DNA from: Rhizobium rosettiformans W3 | GTDB lineage: Bacteria; Pseudomonadota; Alphaproteobacteria; Rhizobiales; Rhizobiaceae | Reading direction: 5' to 3' | Assembly: GCF_004912135.1 (NCBI RefSeq) | Contig: NZ_STGU01000010.1 | Coordinates: forward strand, 115,753 to 179,752 | Length of the DNA: 64,000 nt | Shown here: one piece after another, positions 37,292-45,738 of the stretch | Position numbering within the stretch: position 1 is the first letter of the stretch | How the letters are laid out: each line of letters starts with the position of its first letter | Position numbers and translations under genes: made by a program | Notes under the pieces: model-generated | Database searches by the model: none | What the model was told of the DNA's origin: nothing | The model's input: only the letters and a program-made list of their open reading frames with translations

Positions 37292-38788
37292 ATGTATCAG
37301 GTAGGTCATTTCATCGGCGGCAAGCATGTCGCCGGCACCTCGGGTCGCAAGCAGCCGATCTACAACCCGGCAACCGGCGAAGTGCAGGGCGAGGTTTCGC
37401 TGGCAAGCGCCGAGGAACTGAACGCGGCCGTCGAGAACGCGAAGTCGGCCCAGGCCAAGTGGGCCGCCACCAATCCGCAGCGCCGCGCCCGCGTCTTCAT
37501 GAAGTTCGTCCAGCTCCTGAACGACAACATGGACAGCCTCGCCGAGACCCTGTCGCGCGAACACGGCAAGACGATCGAAGACGCCAAGGGCGATATCGTC
37601 CGCGGCCTCGAAGTCTGCGAATTTGTCATCGGCATCCCGCATCTGTCGAAGAGCGAGTTCACCGAAGGGGCTGGCCCGAACATCGACATGTATTCGATCC
37701 GCCAGGCTGTCGGCATCGGCGCCGGCATCACACCGTTCAACTTCCCCGCCATGATCCCGATGTGGATGTTTGCGCCGGCGATTGCCTGCGGCAACGCCTT
37801 CATCCTGAAGCCTTCGGAGCGTGACCCGTCCGTTCCGATCCGCCTTGCCGAACTGATGATCGAGGCAGGTCTGCCTGCCGGTATCCTCAACGTCGTCAAT
37901 GGCGACAAGTCGGCCGTCGACGGCATCCTCACCCATCCGGATATCTCCGCCGTCTCCTTCGTCGGCTCGACCCCGATCGCCCGCTATGTCTATGGAACGG
38001 CTGCGATGAACGGCAAGCGCGCCCAGTGCTTCGGCGGCGCCAAGAACCACATGATCATCATGCCCGATGCCGACCTCGACCAGGCCGCCCAGGCGCTGAT
38101 GGGTGCCGGTTACGGTTCTGCCGGCGAGCGCTGCATGGCGATCTCGGTTGCCGTTCCGGTCGGCGAGGAAACCGCCAACCGTCTGATCGAAAAGCTGACC
38201 CCGATGGTCGAATCCTTGCGCATCGGACCGTATACCGATGACAAGGCCGACATGGGCCCCGTCGTCACCAAGGAAGCCCAGGCCCGCATCAAGTCGCTGA
38301 TCGACAGCGGTGTCGAAGCCGGCGCCAAGCTCGTGGTCGACGGCCGCGACTTCAAGCTGCAGGGCTATGAGAACGGCTACTTCGTCGGCGGTTGCCTCTT
38401 CGACCATGTCACGTCGGACATGGACATCTACAAGACCGAAATCTTCGGTCCGGTCCTCTCGGTCGTTCGCGCCAAGACCTATGAGGAGGCCCTCGACCTG
38501 CCGATGAAGCATGAGTATGGCAATGGCGTTGCGATCTATACCCGCGACGGCGATGCCGCCCGTGACTTCGCCAGCCGCATCAACATCGGCATGGTCGGCA
38601 TCAACGTGCCGATCCCGGTTCCGCTCGCCTACCACTCCTTCGGTGGCTGGAAGTCCTCCTCCTTCGGCGACCTCAACCAGCATGGCACGGACTCGATCAA
38701 GTTCTGGACCCGCACCAAGACGGTCACCAGCCGTTGGCCGTCGGGTATCAAGGACGGTGCCGAATTCGTCATGCCGACGATGAAGTAA
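37292..38788 (+). CDS. mmsA: CoA-acylating methylmalonate-semialdehyde dehydrogenase
   Basis: Converts methylmalonate semialdehyde (valine breakdown) or malonate semialdehyde (beta-alanine, inositol) to propionyl-CoA or acetyl-CoA with NAD+ and CoA. The 498-residue aldehyde dehydrogenase has GAGITPFNFPAMIPMWMFAP near 143, SFVGSTPIARYVYGTA near 222, the glutamate-replacing FGGAKNHMIIMPDADLDQA of the MmsA subfamily near 248, and the catalytic cysteine in SAGERCMAISVAVPVG near 284. AGGAGG precedes the ATG. A terminator follows 27 bases past the stop. Confidence 0.95.
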   Translation: MYQVGHFIGGKHVAGTSGRKQPIYNPATGEVQGEVSLASAEELNAAVENAKSAQAKWAATNPQRRARVFMKFVQLLNDNMDSLAETLSREHGKTIEDAKGDIVRGLEVCEFVIGIPHLSKSEFTEGAGPNIDMYSIRQAVGIGAGITPFNFPAMIPMWMFAPAIACGNAFILKPSERDPSVPIRLAELMIEAGLPAGILNVVNGDKSAVDGILTHPDISAVSFVGSTPIARYVYGTAAMNGKRAQCFGGAKNHMIIMPDADLDQAAQALMGAGYGSAGERCMAISVAVPVGEETANRLIEKLTPMVESLRIGPYTDDKADMGPVVTKEAQARIKSLIDSGVEAGAKLVVDGRDFKLQGYENGYFVGGCLFDHVTSDMDIYKTEIFGPVLSVVRAKTYEEALDLPMKHEYGNGVAIYTRDGDAARDFASRINIGMVGINVPIPVPLAYHSFGGWKSSSFGDLNQHGTDSIKFWTRTKTVTSRWPSGIKDGAEFVMPTMK

Positions 38789-38814
38789 GCGTACCACCCG
38801 TTCGATCACTTTCG

Positions 38815-38849
38815 CGCCACTCCGTCGTAAGACGGGGTGGCGTTCTCTT
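38815..38849 (+). terminator. Terminator of mmsA
   Basis: 12-bp stem (38815-38826 with 38831-38842, one T-G pair) and a GTAA tetraloop, followed by TTCTCTT. Confidence 0.75.
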
Positions 38850-38895
38850 GTCAGCCTGTTGCCACTTGATAGCTTTGCTGTCGGGAGGGCTGAGG

Positions 38896-39288
38896 ATGCC
38901 GAAGAAGAAGATCCATACAGGCGGTTGCCTCTGCGGAGCGATCCGCTTCGAAGCCGATGCGCCGGCTGCCAAACCACACACCTGTTCCTGCAAGATGTGC
39001 CAGCGCCACACCGGCAGCCTGACGGCCAGCTGGGTCGAATTCCCGCGCGATGCCGTCCGCTGGATCGGGCCTTCAGGCGAGCCTTCCACCTGGCGCTCAT
39101 CAGATATCTCGTCGCGCGCCTTTTGCAGCACTTGCGGCTCCTCGCTCGGCGCCATCGATGACCATCCCACGGTCGCACTCCTGCTGGGGAGCTTCGATCG
39201 CACAAGCGCTGCCGATCTCAAGCCCGCCTATCACTCCTACAAGGGTGGGCGGCCGAAATGGTGGTGCATCGAAATCCCCGACATCTGA
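38896..39288 (+). CDS. GFA family protein (glutathione-dependent formaldehyde-activating-like)
   Basis: The 130-residue protein begins MPKKKIHTGGCLCGAIRFEA and has the complete zinc-cysteine pattern of the GFA/CENP-V fold: GGCLCG near 10, TCSCKMCQRHTG near 32-43, and FCSTCGSSLG near 77. The name comes from a glutathione-formaldehyde adduct-forming enzyme, but most members have unknown substrates. ATG 38896 with GGGAGGGC upstream is chosen over open frame that runs back into mmsA. It is probably a single-gene unit. Confidence 0.88.
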   Translation: MPKKKIHTGGCLCGAIRFEADAPAAKPHTCSCKMCQRHTGSLTASWVEFPRDAVRWIGPSGEPSTWRSSDISSRAFCSTCGSSLGAIDDHPTVALLLGSFDRTSAADLKPAYHSYKGGRPKWWCIEIPDI

Positions 39289-39410
39289 GACCCAAAGCGG
39301 ACATCCGGAGTGTCGGAGCGCACTTGAGTGTGAGGGTGTCTCATGATCAATGTTCGGGCGCATCGCGGGGGATAGCGACGCAAACGATTTGATTTCATGA
39401 GGGACATTTC

Positions 39411-40478
39411 ATGCAACAGGCAGTTTTCGGCCGGGCGGATGCATTGCGGCGCGGCGAGTTTCGCGGCAGCGCCGGCGAGTATTTCGGCATCTGGATCGTC
39501 AACATCCTGCTGACCATCATCACGGTCGGCATTTACTCGGCTTGGGCCAAGGTCCGCCGCAATCGCTATTTCTACGGCAACACCTTCGTTGACGGGCATT
39601 CCTTCGACTATCACGCCCGCGGTCTGCAGATCTTCATCGGCCGCGCCATCGTCTTCGGCTACATCGTCGCCTACAACCTGCTTCTGACCTTCAGCCCGAT
39701 CATCGGCGGTATCCTGGCGCTATTGATGCTGGTCCTCCTGCCGTGGATCGTCATGCGCAGCCTGCGCTTCAACGCGCGCGTCACGAGCTACCGCAACATC
39801 CGCTTCGATTTCGTCGGCAAGACCGGTGGCGCCTTCTTCGCGATCATCGTCGGCGGTCTCGTGTCCTTCTTTTCGCTCGGCATTCTCGCCCCCTTCGCCA
39901 GCCGCTGGCTTTATCGCTACATCTTCAACAACCTGCGCTATGGCGACCGCGCATTCGAAACGGATCCGAAGATCGGCGCACTCTACCGCGTCTGGCTGCC
40001 TGCCTTTCTGCTGATGCTGGTCGGCGCTGCCGTGGCGGGGGTCCTTGGCATGGCGGCCTATTACGGTGCAGTTGAAGGTGCTGACACCAGCATGGATCCG
40101 GAAGCGCAATTGGTGCTGAGCATCTATGGAGCGCTGATCCCGGCCCTGGTGCTCTGGAGTGTTGCCGCGATCTTCTATCGTATCGGTGTGCGAAACGTGG
40201 TGATGAATTCGGCGCGCTTCGACCGCCGTCACAGCCTCTTCTCCGATCTTGGCCGGCTTCGCTATTTCTGGATCGTCATCTCCAACCTCGTCGTCACCGT
40301 GCTCACCCTCAGCCTGATGCGCCCCTGGGCCGCGGTTCGCGAGCACCGCTACGTGATCGAGCATTCCGGCATCGTGGTCGATGGTGAGCTCGATGATGTG
40401 GTATCCTCGATGCAGGCTTCCGGCTCTGCCGTGACGGCGGAATATCTCGATCTCGAAGGGTTCGACTTTGGCTTCTGA
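39411..40478 (+). CDS. YjgN/DUF898 family membrane protein
   Basis: The 355-residue protein has two repeats of the DUF898 architecture: an N-terminal FRGSAGEYFGIWIVNILLTI (18-37) leading to SAWAKVRRNRYFYGNTFVDG, and a second block with RVWLPAFLLMLVGAAVAG near 197 and VRNVVMNSARFDRRHSLFSD near 262. About seven to eight membrane segments. Function is unknown. The 3' end overlaps the start of the M48 protease gene, an arrangement conserved for YjgN proteins, suggesting a membrane protein quality-control or stress role. Confidence 0.88.
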   Translation: MQQAVFGRADALRRGEFRGSAGEYFGIWIVNILLTIITVGIYSAWAKVRRNRYFYGNTFVDGHSFDYHARGLQIFIGRAIVFGYIVAYNLLLTFSPIIGGILALLMLVLLPWIVMRSLRFNARVTSYRNIRFDFVGKTGGAFFAIIVGGLVSFFSLGILAPFASRWLYRYIFNNLRYGDRAFETDPKIGALYRVWLPAFLLMLVGAAVAGVLGMAAYYGAVEGADTSMDPEAQLVLSIYGALIPALVLWSVAAIFYRIGVRNVVMNSARFDRRHSLFSDLGRLRYFWIVISNLVVTVLTLSLMRPWAAVREHRYVIEHSGIVVDGELDDVVSSMQASGSAVTAEYLDLEGFDFGF

Positions 40479-41526
40479 CGACAAGCGCATCGCCGCCGGT
40501 CGCTGGCATCCCCCCGGCTCCAGCCGGGCGGAGCCGGCCCTTCTCCTGAGCGAGGGCAAGACGCTCTATGTGCGGCTGGCCGCCGGTGGCGATCCGGTTT
40601 CTGTCGGAGACATGGCCCGGACGGAGATCTCCGCCCGGGTCGGCCGCATTCCGCGACGGGTCGGTTTCGCCGACGGCTCGCTGTTCGAGACCGAAGACAA
40701 CGACGCCATCGATCTCTTCCTGAAGAGACATGGGAAAACCGGCTTCGTGCACGAGCTCGAACGCTTTCACCCCCGGCTGCTGGCCTTCGTGGTCGCCGTC
40801 TTTCTGCTGGCCGGCATGATCTATCGCTATGCGGTGCCGGCGCTTGTGGAAGTCGCGGTTCTGGTGACGCCACCCGCTGTCACCCAGTGGATGGCGAGCG
40901 GCACGCTTCTCTCGCTGGACCAGGCGATCTTCAGCGAGACCCGCCTGCCGGAGGCACGGCAGACCGAGATCCGTCAGGCCTTCAACGAGATTGCGGCGCT
41001 CTCGTCCCGGGGCGTCGCCGGCTATAATCTCAATTTCCGGCAGGGCGGAGCGATCGGCCCCAATGCTTTTGCGCTGCCCGATGGCACGCTCGTCATCACC
41101 GACGAACTGATTGAACTGGCCGACGGCGACATGGATATGATCACCGGCGTTCTCGCCCACGAGATCGGCCATGTGGAGGAGGAGCACTCGCTTCGCCAGC
41201 TTTACCGCGCGGCCGGCATGGCGGGCCTGATCATGTTGATCGCCGGCGATGTCGGAGCCGCCGGCGAGGATATCCTGACCAATGGTGCAGCACTCATGTC
41301 GCTCTCGCATTCGCGCGACGCGGAAAACGAGGCAGATCGTATATCGGTCGAACTGATGGCCAAGGCCGGGCGCGATCCGCGCGCGATCGGCCGTTTCTTT
41401 GCGCGCCTGGAGGAAAAGCTCGGCCTCGGCGGCGATTCGTCCTTCCTCTCCACGCATCCCGGCACGGCCGAGCGTCGCAAGGCGATCGACGATCACGCCC
41501 GGGCAATCGGCGCCGGCGGGACCTGA
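40468..41526 (+). CDS. M48 family metalloprotease, membrane-anchored
   Basis: The 352-residue protein starts at a TTG that overlaps the last codons of the DUF898 gene in another frame, with GAAGGG upstream. One membrane helix (LLAFVVAVFLLAGMIYRYAV near 110-130) separates a small N-terminal domain from the catalytic domain with the zinc motif HEIGH near 231 and the downstream ligand segment SRDAENEADRISVELMAKAG near 280. M48 proteases (HtpX, BepA, Oma1) degrade or mature membrane and outer-membrane proteins. The site is probably periplasmic. Confidence 0.9.
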   Translation: MASDDKRIAAGRWHPPGSSRAEPALLLSEGKTLYVRLAAGGDPVSVGDMARTEISARVGRIPRRVGFADGSLFETEDNDAIDLFLKRHGKTGFVHELERFHPRLLAFVVAVFLLAGMIYRYAVPALVEVAVLVTPPAVTQWMASGTLLSLDQAIFSETRLPEARQTEIRQAFNEIAALSSRGVAGYNLNFRQGGAIGPNAFALPDGTLVITDELIELADGDMDMITGVLAHEIGHVEEEHSLRQLYRAAGMAGLIMLIAGDVGAAGEDILTNGAALMSLSHSRDAENEADRISVELMAKAGRDPRAIGRFFARLEEKLGLGGDSSFLSTHPGTAERRKAIDDHARAIGAGGT

Positions 41527-41562
41527 ACGTCCCGGCACAATCGAAGACAACCCCAAACGAAT

Positions 41563-41589
41563 GAAGGGGCGGTCATGGACCGCCCCTTC
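41563..41589. terminator. Perfect 12-bp hairpin between convergent M48 and fbpA genes
   Basis: GAAGGGGCGGTC (41563-41574) pairs with 41578-41589 around a 3-base ATG loop. There is no long T-run on either side, but its position between the two convergent stops (41526 and 41616) makes it a shared terminator. Confidence 0.7.
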
Positions 41590-41615
41590 TGCATTCTGCT
41601 TAGACCAGCCGCAAC

Positions 41616-42653
41616 TTACTGCGTCGGGCCTTCGTTCAGGCCGACCTTGTCCACCAGTTCGGACGCGACCTTGCGGTTGGCGGCGATGTCGGTGAGCGGC
41701 AGCGTGTCCGGCTTGATCGCGCCGAAGCCTGCAACGATCTCGGAAGCCTTCGCATTCGGACCGACCGGATATTCGAAGACCTGCTCGGCATAGATGGTCT
41801 GGGCTTCATCCGAAGCCAGGAATTCCATCAGCTTGACGGCGTTGTCCTTGTTCGGGGAATTCTTGGCCAGCGCCATGCCGGAGATGTTCACATGCGTGCC
41901 GCGGTCGGCAGCGTTCGGGAAGAGAACCTTGACCGACTTGGCCCATTCCTTCTCTTCCGGCTCCTTCTCGTTCGTCTGCATCAGGCCGAGGTAATAGGTG
42001 TTGGCCAGACCGAGATCGCATTCGCCGGCATAGATCGCCTTGGCCTGGGCGCGGTCGTTACCATCGGGCTTCTTGACAAGGTTCTGCTTCAGGCCGGCGA
42101 GCCACTTCTCGGTGTATTCGGCACCGTGATGCGCGACCATCGAGGCGAAGAGACCGATATTGTAGGAGTGCTGGCCGTCACGCATGCAGATGCGGCCCTT
42201 CCACTTCGGATCGGCAAGCTCTTCATAGGTGATGGCATCTTCGGAGACGCGATCCTTGGAGGCATAAAGCACGCGGCCACGGGTCGTCAGGCCGAACCAG
42301 TTGCCATCGGTATCGCGATACTGCGCCGGGATCTGCTTGTTGATGTCTTCATCGTTGAGCGGCTGGGTGACGCCGCCATCCTTGGCTTCCGTCAGACGGG
42401 CGATGTCGACGGTCAGGATGACGTCGGCCGGCGAGTTTGCGCCTTCGGCCGTGATGCGCTCGACCAGACCCTTGTCGAGGAAAAGCACGTTCGTCTTGAT
42501 GCCGGTTTCCTTCGTAAAGGCGTCCATCAGCGGCTGGATCAGTTCCGGCTGGCGGTAGGAATAGATGTTCACTTCGCCGTCGGCGAGCGCCGATGTGGCC
42601 GACAGGGCCAAAACGGATACGGCGCCGAGTGCGATGCTACGAATGGATGTCAT
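41616..42653 (-). CDS. fbpA: Iron(III) ABC transporter, periplasmic binding protein (FbpA/AfuA type)
   Basis: The 345-residue protein has a signal peptide (MTSIRSIALGAVSVLALSAT, cut about ALA/DG) and the ferric-binding start GEVNIYSYRQPELIQPLMDA. The tyrosine pair in GLANTYYLGLM near 223 supplies the iron ligands, as in bacterial transferrins. Other family blocks are TRGRVLYASKDRV near 123 and TNEKEPEEKEWAKSVKVLFP near 230. A TGA-N9-TCA iron operator lies 26-40 bases before the start, and rirA is divergent. The permease for this protein is likely the one at 24426-26117; no ATPase is in the window. Confidence 0.92.
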   Translation of the reverse strand: MTSIRSIALGAVSVLALSATSALADGEVNIYSYRQPELIQPLMDAFTKETGIKTNVLFLDKGLVERITAEGANSPADVILTVDIARLTEAKDGGVTQPLNDEDINKQIPAQYRDTDGNWFGLTTRGRVLYASKDRVSEDAITYEELADPKWKGRICMRDGQHSYNIGLFASMVAHHGAEYTEKWLAGLKQNLVKKPDGNDRAQAKAIYAGECDLGLANTYYLGLMQTNEKEPEEKEWAKSVKVLFPNAADRGTHVNISGMALAKNSPNKDNAVKLMEFLASDEAQTIYAEQVFEYPVGPNAKASEIVAGFGAIKPDTLPLTDIAANRKVASELVDKVGLNEGPTQ

Positions 42654-42678
42654 GATAGGCCTCCCTCTTGCAGATTGT

Positions 42679-42693
42679 TGAGGCGCATATTCA
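42679..42693 (-). promoter_or_regulatory. Candidate IRO box (RirA operator) of fbpA
   Basis: TGAGGCGCATATTCA fits the rhizobial iron-responsive operator TGA-N9-TCA exactly. It sits 26-40 bases upstream of the fbpA start, where RirA bound under iron-replete conditions would block transcription. Confidence 0.6.
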
Positions 42694-42761
42694 TGAATCC
42701 GGATAAGCTGTCAATTGGAGTCGACTTTAATCACAGACACGTGAGTTCAGAACTTGAGTAT

Positions 42762-42778
42762 TTTGGAATTGTTCAAAA
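42762..42778 (+). promoter_or_regulatory. Candidate ICE (Irr-binding) motif in the rirA promoter
   Basis: TTTGGAATTGTTCAAAA matches the Irr consensus TTTAGAA-N3-TTCTAAA at 12 of 14 specified positions. It overlaps a plausible -35 element (TTGTTC, 42770-42775) with a -10 TATATA at 42792-42797, 16 bases apart, so bound Irr would occlude the rirA promoter. Confidence 0.55.
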
Positions 42779-42824
42779 CTGCAAAAGGCGCTATATAAGC
42801 CTCAACAAAACAGAGGAATCGTGC

Positions 42825-43301
42825 ATGCGTTTGACAAAGCAGACAAATTACGCCGTGCGCATGCTGATGTATTGCGCAGCCAACAATGACCAGTTGAGCC
42901 GGATCCCCGAGATCGCCAAGGCTTACGGCGTCTCCGAACTCTTCCTGTTCAAGATCCTGCAGCCGCTCAACAAGGCCGGTCTGGTGGAGACGGTGCGTGG
43001 TCGCAATGGTGGCGTGCGCCTCGGCCGTCCTGCCGAGAAGATCACCCTGTTCGATGTGGTGAAGGTCACGGAAGACAGCTTCGCCATGGCGGAGTGCTTC
43101 GAGGACGACGGTGACGTCGAATGCCCGCTGATCGACAGCTGCGGCCTGAATTCGGCGCTGCGCAAGGCGCTCAATGCCTTCTTCGACGTGCTCTCCGAAT
43201 ACACGATCGACGATCTGGTCAAGGCCCGCCCGCAGATCAACTTCCTGCTCGGCATCGACGACCTGCAGCCGCGCCGTGTTGCAGCCGCACCGGCTGCCTG
43301 A
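42825..43301 (+). CDS. rirA: Iron-responsive Rrf2-family regulator RirA
   Basis: The 158-residue global iron regulator of rhizobia. MRLTKQTNYAVRMLMYCAAN opens the Rrf2 winged HTH, followed by AYGVSELFLFKILQPLNKAG and VRGRNGGVRLGRPAEKI. Cysteines C91, C100 and C106 are the iron-sulfur ligands by which RirA senses iron. ATG 42825 follows AGAGGAA. The gene is divergent from fbpA, as in S. meliloti, and the intergenic region has IRO-like and ICE-like motifs. A strong terminator follows. Confidence 0.96.
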   Translation: MRLTKQTNYAVRMLMYCAANNDQLSRIPEIAKAYGVSELFLFKILQPLNKAGLVETVRGRNGGVRLGRPAEKITLFDVVKVTEDSFAMAECFEDDGDVECPLIDSCGLNSALRKALNAFFDVLSEYTIDDLVKARPQINFLLGIDDLQPRRVAAAPAA

Positions 43302-43329
43302 GCAGCACCTGACAGAACGACTTGACGAA

Positions 43330-43350
43330 CCCGCCGCAAGGCGGGTTTTT
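43330..43350 (+). terminator. Terminator of rirA
   Basis: 6-bp stem CCCGCC (43330-43335) with GGCGGG (43340-43345), GCAA tetraloop, five T. Confidence 0.88.
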
Positions 43351-43486
43351 CGTTGGCGAATAACCGCTTGGCGCCCCGCTTGCGTCCCTCCGCCGCTATG
43401 CTACGCTTACGTTCACGGCAATTTAAGTCTGCTTAATGTAGTCGCTGCAGAAGTGCTGGGCGGGTACAGGTCTCTGGGGGGAGAGC

Positions 43487-45151
43487 ATGTACGACTATGT
43501 GATCATCGGAGGCGGTTCCGCAGGCTCGGTTCTGGCGGCGCGCCTGAGCGAGGATCCCTCCGTCACCGTGTGCCTCCTGGAGGCCGGCGGACGCGGCGAT
43601 GGCGTTTTTGCCCGCGTGCCGATGGCAGCGGCAGCCGTGGTGCCAGGACATGTGAAAAGCGGCAACTGGCGGTTTTCCACCGTGCCGCAGGCCGGGCTCA
43701 ACGGACGTCGCGGCTATCAGCCCCGGGGGCGCGGTCTTGGCGGGTCGAGCCTGATCAACGCCATGCTCTATGTTCGTGGTCACGCCGGTGATTACGACGA
43801 ATGGGCCTCTCTCGGCTGTGCAGGCTGGTCTTGGACGGATGTGTTGCCCTGGTTCAAGAAGGCAGAGGACAACATTCGTGGTGCAGATGATCTGCATGGC
43901 CGCGGCGGGCCGCTTCAGGTCTGCGACCAGAACTGGACGCGACCGATCAACCAGGCCTTCCTGAAGGCCTGCGAGCAGAGCGGCCACCGCCAGAACGACG
44001 ATTTCAACGGCCCTCAGCAGGAAGGCGCCGGCGTCTATCAGGCGACCCAGTTCTGGAATGGGCCGAAACGAGGTGAGCGCTGCTCGGCTGCTGCTGCCTA
44101 TCTCCACGATGTAATGACGCGGCGCAATCTGACCGTCATCACCGAGGCGCATGTCACACGCATCGTCATCCAGCAGGGCAGGGCGGTCGGCGTCGCCTAT
44201 CGTTTCGGCAAGGAAGAGCGCACCGTCCGCGCCGGCCGCGAGGTGCTGCTTTCGGCGGGCGCGTTGCAGTCACCGCAGATCCTGATGCTCTCAGGCATCG
44301 GCCCTGCCGACCATCTGACCTCCCTCGGCATTCCCGTGGTTCTGGACCGCGCCGAAGTGGGCAATAACCTGCAGGACCACCTCGATTACACCATGATCTT
44401 CCGCTCGCCCGACACCGATCTCTTCGGCATGGGCATCACCGCGACACGCGATATTCTCCGCGCCGCGCAAGAGTGGCGGACGGAGCGCATGGGGCATCTA
44501 CGGTCGACCTGCGCGGAATCGGGCGCCTTCTTGAAGACCGATCCCTCTCTCGACCGCCCGGATATCCAGCTCCACTTCCTCGTCGCCATGGTTGATGACC
44601 ACGTGCGCAAGATGCATTGGGGCCATGGCTATTCCTGCCATGTCTGCGTTCTGCGCCCCCATTCGCGGGGCACCGTGCGGCTTGCAAGCGCCGACCCCTC
44701 GGCCGCCCCTCTGATCGATCCTGCCTTCCTCTCCGATGCGCGCGACCTGGAGACCCTGCGCAAGGGGGCCCGGATGATGGCCGAGATCATGGCAGCCCCC
44801 GCGCTCAACAGGTATCGCGGCGCCGAGCTCTATCCCGCGGGGCCTTCGGACGCGGAACTCGACGCCGCCATCCGCGCCCGGGCAGACACAATCTACCACC
44901 CAGTCGGCACCTGCCGCATGGGTTCGGATCCGGATGCGGTTGTTGACCCCAGCCTCAGGCTCAACGGCGTGGAGGGCCTTCGCGTCGTCGATGCCTCCGT
45001 CATGCCGCGCCTGATCGGCGGCAACACCAACGCCCCCGTCATCATGATGGCCGAGAAGATCGCGGCCTCGATAAGGGCTGAGCGGCAGCCATCAAGGGAA
45101 AGAGGTCTCGCCAGAGACGCGGTCAGCAAGAGCGGATTGCATTTCGCCTGA
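43487..45151 (+). CDS. GMC family FAD-dependent oxidoreductase (choline dehydrogenase-like)
   Basis: The 554-residue flavoprotein oxidises an alcohol or polyol of unknown identity. It has the N-terminal FAD fold [23 protein letters not shown] signature 1 ([20 protein letters not shown] near 84), signature 2 ([20 protein letters not shown] near 258) and the catalytic HPVGTCRMG near 467 followed by [13 protein letters not shown] at the C-terminus. The ATG is preceded by GGGGGGAGAGC. BetA is the best-known relative, but no betaine genes are nearby. Gluconokinase follows after 50 bases and may be co-transcribed. Confidence 0.9.
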   Translation: MYDYVIIGGGSAGSVLAARLSEDPSVTVCLLEAGGRGDGVFARVPMAAAAVVPGHVKSGNWRFSTVPQAGLNGRRGYQPRGRGLGGSSLINAMLYVRGHAGDYDEWASLGCAGWSWTDVLPWFKKAEDNIRGADDLHGRGGPLQVCDQNWTRPINQAFLKACEQSGHRQNDDFNGPQQEGAGVYQATQFWNGPKRGERCSAAAAYLHDVMTRRNLTVITEAHVTRIVIQQGRAVGVAYRFGKEERTVRAGREVLLSAGALQSPQILMLSGIGPADHLTSLGIPVVLDRAEVGNNLQDHLDYTMIFRSPDTDLFGMGITATRDILRAAQEWRTERMGHLRSTCAESGAFLKTDPSLDRPDIQLHFLVAMVDDHVRKMHWGHGYSCHVCVLRPHSRGTVRLASADPSAAPLIDPAFLSDARDLETLRKGARMMAEIMAAPALNRYRGAELYPAGPSDAELDAAIRARADTIYHPVGTCRMGSDPDAVVDPSLRLNGVEGLRVVDASVMPRLIGGNTNAPVIMMAEKIAASIRAERQPSRERGLARDAVSKSGLHFA

Positions 45152-45201
45152 ACCTTCCTATTGTCGCGACCCTTGAACGAGGGTTGAGGAAGAGGAAGAG
45201 C

Positions 45202-45735
45202 ATGCCGCACGAAAATAAGCCCACCGTCCCGCAGGCGGTGATCGTCATGGGCGTCAGCGGCTGTGGCAAGTCTTCGGTCGGCGCGGCCCTGGCAGATCGT
45301 CTCAGACTTCCCTTCATCGAAGGCGATGTGCTGCATCCCGAAACCAATGTCGCGAAGATGGCCGCGGGAACACCACTCACGGACGAGGATCGCTGGCCCT
45401 GGCTGACCGTGATCGGCGAGCGCATGGCCGACGCTCTGGAGCGCGGCGAGGGGATCGTCGTGTCCTGCTCTGCGCTGAAGAAGATCTACCGCGACCACCT
45501 GCGCGCCGCGACCGGCGATCGCCTCACTTTCGTTTATCTCGAAGGATCGCGGGACTTGTTGGGGCGCCGCATGGGCGCCCGCACCGGCCATTTCATGCCG
45601 CTTGGTCTCCTCGACAGCCAGCTCGCCACCCTGGAAGTGCCGACCGGTGAGCCCGGCGTCGTCACAGTCTCCATCGATCAGCCGGTCGAGGGCATCGTCG
45701 CCGACGCGCTTGCAGGCTTGAAGACCGAGGCCTGA
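45202..45735 (+). CDS. gntK: Gluconokinase
   Basis: Phosphorylates gluconate to 6-phosphogluconate, the substrate of Edd at the left end of this window. The 177-residue kinase has the P-loop VMGVSGCGKSSVGAALADRL near 18, FIEGDVLHPETNVAKMAAGT near 44 and the lid segment RMGARTGHFMPLGLLDSQLA near 126, all typical of GntK/IdnK. ATG 45202 with GAGGAAGAG upstream is chosen over an in-frame start six codons earlier. It ends 3 bases before the convergent aguB stop. Confidence 0.93.
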   Translation: MPHENKPTVPQAVIVMGVSGCGKSSVGAALADRLRLPFIEGDVLHPETNVAKMAAGTPLTDEDRWPWLTVIGERMADALERGEGIVVSCSALKKIYRDHLRAATGDRLTFVYLEGSRDLLGRRMGARTGHFMPLGLLDSQLATLEVPTGEPGVVTVSIDQPVEGIVADALAGLKTEA

Positions 45736-45738
45736 GCC

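Noticed and set aside
37250..39205. Open frame of 651 codons on the minus strand
   Set aside because: Spans mmsA and the GFA gene in antisense; both plus-strand genes carry complete family motifs.
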